Assembly (NCBI GenBank): GCA_002482805.1 | Contig: DLGR01000034.1 | Coordinates: forward strand, 103,786 to 167,785 | From: Micavibrio sp. UBA7689 | Lineage (GTDB): Bacteria; Pseudomonadota; Alphaproteobacteria; Micavibrionales; Micavibrionaceae | DNA length: 64,000 nt | Reading direction: 5' to 3' | Shown here: positions 58,229-64,000 of the stretch, one piece after another | How positions within the stretch are numbered: the first letter of the stretch is position 1 | Layout of the letters: each line of letters starts with the position of its first letter | Made by a program: the position numbers and the translations under genes | Notes under the pieces: model-generated | Database searches by the model: none | What the model saw: only the letters and a program-made list of their open reading frames with translations | Told to the model about the DNA's origin: nothing

Positions 58229-58870
58229 ATGTTTAAAGCCAATTTCATTGAGAAAGTCGATCCGGACCCTTACCCGCGCGGTAGCGGCTCCTCGGTTGTA
58301 CTGCTCACCAAAAGAGACATCCCTGATTTCCTGAATCTGCAACAACAGATTTGGAACGATTTGCCTCTGCGCAAGAAAGACCACTTGAAGGTTTTCTCGG
58401 TGCAGGAAATCGTCGACCACATGGACGCGGGCATGCCCGTTCTGGCCATCCGCGACTATAATGGCGGCTTGCTGGCGCAGGCAGTTCTCTCCCTGCCCTT
58501 CGACAAATACGGTAACCCGTATCTTGACGATCACCCCATGCTCGAAGGCTATGATGACGGCATTTCGGTGCTCGAATCGCTTTGCGTGCGTCCCGATGTT
58601 GCACACCAGCATCTGGCCGACATGCTTTTGGCCTATGCGCAGGGTCTTGCAACGCAGCAAGGATCGCCCAGCATTCTGGCCAAGGTGTCGGACGAGCCCA
58701 TGCTCGGTGCCGAATCCTTTGACCGTTCGGGTTTTGTGCAGACGCTCTGTGAACTGAATATCGACATCGATATCCCCGTTCACTTCTATCAGTGGCTGAA
58801 ATTCCGCGAGAGCGACGAGAAATACATGGATCCGAACAACTATCCGGAATACCTGTACGACATGCACTAG
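58229..58870 (+). CDS. GNAT-fold protein, paralogue 2, with a degraded CoA loop
   Basis: 213 residues from the ATG at 58229. LLTKRDIPDFLNLQQQIWNDLPLRKKDHLKVFS and HMDAGMPVLAIRDYNGGLLAQAVLSL align closely with paralogue 1. The acetyl-CoA loop region reads ESLCVRPDVAHQHLADMLLAYAQGLA, lacking the R/Q-x-x-G-x-G/A pattern, so acetyl-CoA binding may be lost or changed. The C-terminal 40 residues differ from paralogue 1. It lies between attenuator copy 2 and argD. Confidence 0.7.
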   Translation: MFKANFIEKVDPDPYPRGSGSSVVLLTKRDIPDFLNLQQQIWNDLPLRKKDHLKVFSVQEIVDHMDAGMPVLAIRDYNGGLLAQAVLSLPFDKYGNPYLDDHPMLEGYDDGISVLESLCVRPDVAHQHLADMLLAYAQGLATQQGSPSILAKVSDEPMLGAESFDRSGFVQTLCELNIDIDIPVHFYQWLKFRESDEKYMDPNNYPEYLYDMH

Positions 58871-58877
58871 ATAAATT

Positions 58878-58936
58878 AACGTTTCTCCCTATATAATAGA
58901 AGGACGCAAACCCTTCTAAAAAATGGGAGAAACGTT
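58878..58936 (+). repeat. 12-bp inverted repeat covering the argD ribosome site
   Basis: AACGTTTCTCCC (58878-58889) is the exact reverse complement of GGGAGAAACGTT (58925-58936), which contains the GGGAG ribosome site of argD and is followed by TTT. An inner hairpin AGAAGG/CCTTCT (58898-58903/58912-58917) nests inside. A TATAAT at 58892-58897 sits between the arms. Confidence 0.75.
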
Positions 58937-58939
58937 TTT

Positions 58940-60133
58940 ATGGCCGACGCCGGTTTCCTAGATCACGCCAACGACATCCTTATAAACGTATACGGCTTCT
59001 GGCCTGTCCAGATGGCAAAGGGCAAAGGCGTCTATCTCTACGACACCGAAGGACACAAATATCTCGATTTCGGCGCGGGCATCGCGGTCAACAATCTCGG
59101 TTATGCCCACCCCGTCTATACCAAGGCTCTCAAGAAACAGATTGATAAGCTCCATATGGGGCTTTGCTACATCGCCGATGAAAAACGCATCGCAGCGGCG
59201 GAAACGATTCTGGCGATTTCCGAATTCGATCAGGTGTTCTTTTGCTCTACGGGCGCGGAAGCCGTCGAAGGCGCGTTAAAGACCGCCCGCAAATGGGCCA
59301 CCGAAACGCACGGCGCGGACAAACATGAATTCGTCTATATGAAGAACTCCTTCCACGGGCGCACGATGGGCGCGCTCTCCGTGATCGGCCAGCAACATTA
59401 CCGCGACGGCTTCGAACCCTTGCTTCAGGGCACGCGCATGGCGGAATTCAACAATCTCGACAGCGTGAAAAAACTCGTCTCCGCCAAAACCGCGGCGATC
59501 ATTCTGGAACCCGTGATGGGCGAAGGCGGCATCATTCCCGCCACGCCCGAATTTCTCCATGGCCTGCGCGCGCTGTGCGACGAACACGACATTGCGTTGA
59601 TATTCGATGAAGTCCAGTGCGGTATGGGCCGCATCGGCGAAATCTTCGCCTATGAACATTACGGCTTAGTACCAGACCTGATCTGTCTGGCCAAAGGTCT
59701 TGGCGCGGGCTTCCCCGTCGGCGCCTATATGGGCAAAAAGAAATTCACCTCGCACATCACGCCCGGCTCTCACGGCTCCACCTATGGCGGCAATCCGCTG
59801 GCGACCACGGCGGTCACCACCGTTATCAAGGAAATGCTCAAACCCGGTTTCATGGATAACGTGAACAAGGTGGGTCAGGTTTTGAAAGACGGGCTGGAAG
59901 AGATCGCGCGCGACAGCAATCTTCTTTCCAACGTGCGAGGTCTGGGTATGCTGCTCGCCGCCGACTATAACGGCGGACCCGTGAAGGATTTTGTGAAGAA
60001 GTGCCTCAAGAACGGCTTGATCGTACTTTCCTGCGGTGAAAACGCGGTCCGCATCGTTCCGCCGCTTATTTTGACGGAAAAACAGGCCAAAGAAGGCCTC
60101 GCCATCCTGAAAAAGACGCTGGCACAGGTTTAA
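58940..60133 (+). CDS. argD: Acetylornithine aminotransferase
   Basis: 397 residues. Class III PLP aminotransferase: KYLDFGAGIAVNNLGYAHP, FFCSTGAEAVEGALKTARKWA, SFHGRTMGALSVIGQ, LIFDEVQCGMGRIGEIFAYEHYGLVPDLICLAKGLGAGFPVGAYM (PLP lysine in AKGLG), STYGGNPLA. It interconverts N-acetylglutamate semialdehyde and N-acetylornithine. The ribosome site lies in a 12-bp inverted repeat. argF follows after 20 bp. Confidence 0.94.
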   Translation: MADAGFLDHANDILINVYGFWPVQMAKGKGVYLYDTEGHKYLDFGAGIAVNNLGYAHPVYTKALKKQIDKLHMGLCYIADEKRIAAAETILAISEFDQVFFCSTGAEAVEGALKTARKWATETHGADKHEFVYMKNSFHGRTMGALSVIGQQHYRDGFEPLLQGTRMAEFNNLDSVKKLVSAKTAAIILEPVMGEGGIIPATPEFLHGLRALCDEHDIALIFDEVQCGMGRIGEIFAYEHYGLVPDLICLAKGLGAGFPVGAYMGKKKFTSHITPGSHGSTYGGNPLATTAVTTVIKEMLKPGFMDNVNKVGQVLKDGLEEIARDSNLLSNVRGLGMLLAADYNGGPVKDFVKKCLKNGLIVLSCGENAVRIVPPLILTEKQAKEGLAILKKTLAQV

Positions 60134-60153
60134 GTTTCCGCTATAAATCTCCT

Positions 60154-61050
60154 ATGACCAACCATTTCCTCGATTTCGCGGATATTCCCGCCGCGACCCT
60201 GCGCGCCATTCTCGATGATGCCCATCGCCAGAAGAAGGAAAAGCGCAACCCCCGTCAGGTGCTCGAAGGTCTCTCGCTCGCGATGATGTTCGACAAGCGC
60301 TCCACGCGCACGCGCATCTCATTCGAGGTCGCGATGAAACAACTCGGCGGCCACACCATCGTCATGGATATGCAGAACATGCAAATCACGGGCGCCGAAA
60401 GCCCCGAAGATACCGCAAAGGTTCTCTCGCGTTTCGTCGATGCCATCATGATACGCTGCTCTGATCAGGATATACTTCATGAACTTGCAAAATACGCGAC
60501 CATTCCGATCATCAACGGCATGACGGACAAATCCCATCCCTGCCAGATCATGGCGGACCTCATGACCATCGAGGAAAAAATCGGTGATGTGAAAGGCAAG
60601 AAGATCGCTTGGTTCGGTGATTACAACAATGTCTCGCGTACCTTCGTTCAGGCGTCCAAGAAATTCGGGTTCGATTTCGTCGCCGCCCTGCCGTCGCAAC
60701 TGCATCTTAAGGCCGACATGGGCACGCTTGTCACGGACGATCCGAAACTCGCGGCGAAGGATGCCGATGCTTTGGTCACCGACACATGGGTATCTATGGG
60801 ACAGGAAGGAAAGTCGATCGATATGTTCCGTCCCTATCAGGTAACCAAGGAATTGATGGATCTGGCCAAACCGCACGCTGTCTTCATGCATTGTATGCCT
60901 GTGCACAAGGATGAGGAAGTGTCCGAGGAAGTGCTGCGTGGACCCGCCAATGTCATGTACGACGAGGCCGAAAACCGCCTGCACATACAAAAAGCCATAC
61001 TGGCATGGTGTCTGTCCGATGCGGGCGTTAAAATCAGCCGCTCCGCGTAA
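60154..61050 (+). CDS. argF: Ornithine carbamoyltransferase
   Basis: 298 residues. The carbamoyl-phosphate motif STRTRISFEVAM (about 50-61), DKSHPCQIMADLMTI (about 125-139) and HCMPVHKDEEVSEEVL (about 246-261, catalytic cysteine) are all present, with the SMG loop in TDTWVSMGQE. It makes citrulline from ornithine. It is 20 bp after argD. The next gene starts 35 bp on. Confidence 0.95.
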   Translation: MTNHFLDFADIPAATLRAILDDAHRQKKEKRNPRQVLEGLSLAMMFDKRSTRTRISFEVAMKQLGGHTIVMDMQNMQITGAESPEDTAKVLSRFVDAIMIRCSDQDILHELAKYATIPIINGMTDKSHPCQIMADLMTIEEKIGDVKGKKIAWFGDYNNVSRTFVQASKKFGFDFVAALPSQLHLKADMGTLVTDDPKLAAKDADALVTDTWVSMGQEGKSIDMFRPYQVTKELMDLAKPHAVFMHCMPVHKDEEVSEEVLRGPANVMYDEAENRLHIQKAILAWCLSDAGVKISRSA

Positions 61051-61084
61051 TGAACCTTTGCCCCCTTATATTGGTTTGTGGCTT

Positions 61085-61933
61085 ATGAATTTTAAAGAAT
61101 TGATGGATAGTCGCGCCGCGCAGTATTTTCTGCGCCTCTTTCAAAATCTTTCCGAAGATTATATCGGCCTGCTCGCGGCGGGCGTGGCATTTTACTTCTT
61201 TCTGGCCGCCTTTCCCGCGATAGCTTCGGTCATTTCCATCTACGGCATTTTTTCCGATCCAAAATTCGTGACCGCGCAGATAGAAGAACTCGCGCGTTTC
61301 ATTCCGCCGGAATCTTTTAAAATCCTGCACGATCAGGCACAGGAAATCGCCTCCGCCGATCCCGCCGCGCTCGGCCTTGGCGTGCTTGTGGGGATTGGCT
61401 TGACGCTCTTTTCCACGGCCAAGGGTGTCGGTGCATTGATACGCGGTCTCAACATCGCCTACAACACGCGTGAACGCCGTAACATCCTCGTGTTCAACTC
61501 GGTTTCGTTCCTTTTGACGTTCGTCATGCTCGGCTATGTTTTGTTTGCACTCTCGCTGATTGCATTCCTGCCCGCCTTCTTCGCGCTCATCCACATGCCG
61601 CAATCGATCACGGATATTTATCTGTTTTTGCGTTGGCCGCTTTTGATGCTCTCCGCCATGATCGGATTGCAGATGATCTATTTCTACGCGCCGTGCCATA
61701 CAAAACGCGAATGGAAATGGTTTTCATGGGGTGCGCTAGTCGCTACCCTCTTCTGGGTCGGCGGTTCGTCCCTGTTCTCGCTCTTTGTCACCAATTTCGG
61801 CAAATACAACGAAACTTACGGCTCGCTGGGCGCGGTTGCTGTCCTACTCCTGTGGTTCTGGCTTTCCGCTTTAACGATTCTGTTAGGGGCGGAAATCAAC
61901 GCCAGTTTCCGACCAAAACCCGAGCGTTCCTAA
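61085..61933 (+). CDS. YihY/BrkB family membrane protein
   Basis: 282 residues from the ATG at 61085; the longer open frame from 60911 would overlap argF and is not needed. Six membrane segments with the YihY motifs AAGVAFYFFLAAFPAIASVISIYG (about 30-53), FSTAKGVGALIRGLNIAYNTRERRN and YGSLGAVAVLLLWFWLSALTILLGAEINA. The family's role is not settled despite its old names (ribonuclease BN, virulence factor BrkB). Cotranscription with argF is possible. Confidence 0.9.
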   Translation: MNFKELMDSRAAQYFLRLFQNLSEDYIGLLAAGVAFYFFLAAFPAIASVISIYGIFSDPKFVTAQIEELARFIPPESFKILHDQAQEIASADPAALGLGVLVGIGLTLFSTAKGVGALIRGLNIAYNTRERRNILVFNSVSFLLTFVMLGYVLFALSLIAFLPAFFALIHMPQSITDIYLFLRWPLLMLSAMIGLQMIYFYAPCHTKREWKWFSWGALVATLFWVGGSSLFSLFVTNFGKYNETYGSLGAVAVLLLWFWLSALTILLGAEINASFRPKPERS

Positions 61934-61966
61934 GACTTTACGGTTTTCATAAACTTACAGGAAAAT

Positions 61967-61987
61967 AAATGAGAATAATTCTCATTT
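61967..61987 (+). promoter_or_regulatory. 21-bp perfect palindrome, Fur/Irr-type iron box
   Basis: Ten-base arms (AAATGAGAAT and ATTCTCATTT) flank one base. The core TGAGAAT-A-ATTCTCA resembles Fur-family operators. It lies about 110 bp before the first of three small genes. Confidence 0.6.
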
Positions 61988-62020
61988 TAGCCATTGACGG
62001 TTTGGTTCCAATCCCGTAAT

Positions 62021-62049
62021 TGATAATCATTCTTATTCCCGAGAATAAG
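62021..62049 (+). promoter_or_regulatory. Second Fur-like site
   Basis: TGATAATCATTCTTATTC (62021-62038) matches much of the 19-bp Fur box. CTTATTC (62032-62038) and GAATAAG (62043-62049) also form an inverted repeat. A TTGACG at 61994-61999 between the two sites could be a -35. Confidence 0.5.
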
Positions 62050-62094
62050 TCCCTAAGAATGGACAAACGACATAATAAAAGGTGTGAACGTACA

Positions 62095-62358
62095 ATGACC
62101 TCTGCAACCCCCTTATTTACCCTCGCTACCGAAAAAGCGCTTCCCGAAGTTACGCATCCGTCCAAAGAAGTGATAGGCGGCCGCCTTTATGAAGCTGTGT
62201 CGCAATGTGAAAAGCGCGGCGGTCTTATTCTGAACGATGCCAAATTCGCTATGGAACTTGGCGGCGGTCATGCAGCCCAGCAGACGCTTATCGAAGGTAT
62301 CAAAAGAGCTGATGCCGAAGGTTGCGCAGTACAGATCCAAGCCTTCAATCACTCTTAA
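62095..62358 (+). CDS. Small unrecognised protein 1 of a putative iron-regulated operon
   Basis: 87 residues from the ATG at 62095 (AAAAGG upstream; the frame extends back to 62020 without a better start). Sequence: polar N-terminus, then KEVIGGRLYEAVSQCEKRGGLILNDAKFAMELGGGHAAQQTLIEGIKRADAEG. It is helical, with one cysteine in the middle and one near the end. No family recognised. It follows the Fur-like palindromes and precedes two more small genes with 12-bp and 7-bp gaps. Confidence 0.55.
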   Translation: MTSATPLFTLATEKALPEVTHPSKEVIGGRLYEAVSQCEKRGGLILNDAKFAMELGGGHAAQQTLIEGIKRADAEGCAVQIQAFNHS

Positions 62359-62370
62359 TTACACGAGAAA

Positions 62371-62640
62371 TTGATGGGAATTGTTTTTTCCGATCAAAGC
62401 GTCACTTCCCTGACGGAAGAAATGCACAGATTTGTGTATTTCCTTCCGCAAGGTTACAGCATCACGGTCGAAACGGCAGACGTTGAAATCTCCCGCGATA
62501 TCGGAACCGTTCTCGCCAAAACATTTATGAAAGCGGGACGGGAGACCACGGAGGAGCTTGCAGGGAAACATGTCGTCAAAGGCAGAGAACTAAACTTCCC
62601 TATTTCCTGCACCCTTAAACAAGACGCCACCATTCACTGA
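62371..62640 (+). CDS. Small unrecognised protein 2 of the same operon
   Basis: 89 residues starting with a TTG at 62371 or the ATG at 62374. Mixed strands and a helix (MHRFVYFLPQGYSITVETADVEISRDIGTVLAKTFMKAGRETTEELAGKHVV). No signal peptide, no family recognised. It starts 12 bp after protein 1 and ends 7 bp before protein 3. Confidence 0.5.
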   Translation: MMGIVFSDQSVTSLTEEMHRFVYFLPQGYSITVETADVEISRDIGTVLAKTFMKAGRETTEELAGKHVVKGRELNFPISCTLKQDATIH

Positions 62641-62647
62641 GTTCGAT

Positions 62648-62944
62648 ATGATCGTTAAAGATATCTTCGGTATTAAAACAACCATCAACGGCTTCGTCCC
62701 TGAAGATGATTACACGCACAGAACGGATTGCGGGCTTGTCATCACCGTGAATGCGGGTGTTTATCACCAATCAAGAGAAGCCGCACACAGATTGGCCGCC
62801 GTGTATGATGCCGCCAACAGCACCCCTTTGAAAATGAGGGCCGATTCGGAAGCCAACCGGGCTTTTGCCGCCGAAAGACGTTTTTCCTGCAATGTTTCGC
62901 AGGAAATAAAACTGTTACCCGCCCCCGCGCCTGTGGTTGTTTAG
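62648..62944 (+). CDS. Small unrecognised protein 3 of the same operon
   Basis: 98 residues. MIVKDIFGIKTTINGFVPEDDYTHRTDCGLVITVNAGVYHQSREAAHRLAAVYDAAN is followed by a charged helix and a proline/alanine end. Single cysteines at about 34 and 82, and several histidines. No family recognised. It is the last gene before yejF, 37 bp away. Confidence 0.5.
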   Translation: MIVKDIFGIKTTINGFVPEDDYTHRTDCGLVITVNAGVYHQSREAAHRLAAVYDAANSTPLKMRADSEANRAFAAERRFSCNVSQEIKLLPAPAPVVV

Positions 62945-62981
62945 GCTTCGCGGCCCCGCCCTTTCCTGCTAAATATGGGGA

Positions 62982-64000
62982 ATGGCTGACAAACTTCTAG
63001 ACGTCAAAAACCTTTCCGTTGATTTCAAAACCACCGATGGCGCGTTCCATGCGGTCAAAAATGTTTCCTTCTCGATAAACAAGGGCGAAACGCTGGCTCT
63101 GGTCGGCGAATCCGGCTCGGGCAAATCCGTTACCGCGCTTTCGATCATGCAGCTTCTCCCGTATCCCCTCGCCTCGCATCCCTCGGGAAGCATCACGTTC
63201 GAAGGTCAGGAACTGGTCGGCAAGAAAGAAACTTTCCTGCGCACAATCCGCGGCTCGCAGATCGGGATGATCTTTCAGGAGCCGATGACAGCGCTGAACC
63301 CGCTGCACACGATTGAACGCCAGATCGGCGAGATTTTGAAACTCCATCAAAAAATGAACGAAGCCGCCGTTAAAAAACGCGTGCTCGAATTGATGGATCT
63401 GGTGCAACTCCCGAAATTGAAAGACCGTCTCAACGCCTACCCGCATGAACTCTCGGGCGGACAGCGCCAGCGCGTGATGATCGCGATGGCCCTCGCCAAC
63501 AATCCCGAACTTCTGATCGCGGACGAGCCTACCACAGCGCTCGATGTCACGGTGCAGGCGGAAATTCTGGAGCTGCTCGAACGTCTGCAAAAAGAACTCA
63601 ATATGGCGATGCTGATTATCACACATGATCTTTCCATTGTTGAAAAATTCGCGGACCATGTCTGCGTGATGAAAAACGGTGAAATCGTTGAACAAAACGC
63701 GACTACCGCTTTGTTTTCCGCCCCCAAGCAGGAATATACGAAGATGTTGCTGTCATCCCAACCGCGCGGCGTTGCCAAACCCGCCCCCGATATTTCGCCT
63801 GTGGTGCTCGAAGCCAAAGATATCCGCGTGCATTTCCCCCGTGCCAAAAACTGGTACGGCAAAGTCACGGAAGTGGTGAAAGCCGTGGATGGTTTGAACG
63901 TCACTATCAAGCAGGGCCACACGGTGGGCGTGGTCGGTGAATCGGGCTCGGGTAAATCCACGCTCGGCTTTGCCCTGCTCCGCCTCGTCAACGGCCAAGG
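62982..64000 (+). CDS. yejF: YejF-type dual ATP-binding ABC protein, cut by the right window edge
   Basis: At least 339 residues, open at the window end. The first nucleotide-binding domain has Walker A GESGSGKS (about 42-49), QIGMIFQEPMTALNP (Q-loop), LSGGQRQRV signature and LIADEPTTALDV (Walker B). A second domain begins about residue 270 with another GESGSGKS, so it is the fused two-domain form typical of YejF. It powers import through YejB-YejE, encoded 9-12 kb upstream. Confidence 0.93.
   Translation, partial: MADKLLDVKNLSVDFKTTDGAFHAVKNVSFSINKGETLALVGESGSGKSVTALSIMQLLPYPLASHPSGSITFEGQELVGKKETFLRTIRGSQIGMIFQEPMTALNPLHTIERQIGEILKLHQKMNEAAVKKRVLELMDLVQLPKLKDRLNAYPHELSGGQRQRVMIAMALANNPELLIADEPTTALDVTVQAEILELLERLQKELNMAMLIITHDLSIVEKFADHVCVMKNGEIVEQNATTALFSAPKQEYTKMLLSSQPRGVAKPAPDISPVVLEAKDIRVHFPRAKNWYGKVTEVVKAVDGLNVTIKQGHTVGVVGESGSGKSTLGFALLRLVNGQ

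Noticed and set aside
60911..61084. N-terminal extension of the YihY-type protein
   Set aside because: The extra 58 codons overlap argF in another frame and look unlike a membrane protein start; the ATG at 61085 gives the normal family length.

Overview
The window is chromosomal DNA of a flagellated alphaproteobacterium. It carries regulators confined to that class: CtrA, the CtrA inhibitor SciP, FlbT, FlaF, FlbD, FliX and a DUF6468 flagellar protein. It also has a Gram-negative envelope set (kdsB, lipoproteins, an OmpA-domain protein). FlhF and FlhG suggest a polar flagellum. I cannot name the genus; a deep-branching group such as Micavibrionales or Rhodospirillales is a guess. No rRNA, tRNA, insertion sequence, prophage or CRISPR array was seen.

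Positions 1-38390 are mainly a flagellar and cell-cycle region. On the minus strand, fliL-fliM-DUF6468-motE run leftwards. flgF-flgG-flgA-flgH run rightwards from a sigma-54-type promoter. A minus block (SRPBCC protein, dksA-like, fliX) precedes flgI-flgJ-flgN-like-fliK-flgD-flgE, which has a second sigma-54-type promoter. Then come flagellin (with a CtrA box), flbT-flaF, a FlaG-like gene, sciP, and the fliF-fliG-fliH-fliN-TerB-like-flbD operon. After two lipoprotein genes follow flhA, flhF-flhG, a second FliK-like protein, and fliJ/fliI on the minus strand. Several unrecognised genes are interspersed. ctrA follows at 39514 with an array of TTAA half-sites in front of it.

From 40292 the content becomes metabolic and envelope-related: a three-gene lipid-linked glycosylation cassette (GT-C transferase, small EamA/SMR carrier, GT2), pgsA, pyrD, kdsB and an aldo/keto reductase. 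A Yej-type peptide ABC transporter has its genes (yejA, yejB, yejE, yejF) scattered over 17 kb between unrelated genes.

The most unusual part is the arginine region at 56-61 kb. argB points left, and argD and argF point right. Between them lie two tandem units, each made of a promoter, a 17-codon arginine-containing leader peptide, a folded RNA, a terminator-like hairpin and a GNAT-fold gene. The two leader peptides are homologous. A 7-bp long-range helix whose 5' strand begins at the leader stop codon is identical in both copies. An internal hairpin keeps its pairing although its sequence differs. This looks like a duplicated peptide-controlled attenuator. argD itself starts behind a 12-bp inverted repeat that covers its ribosome binding site. 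A second unusual region (61.9-63.0 kb) has a 21-bp Fur-like palindrome in front of three unrecognised small genes.
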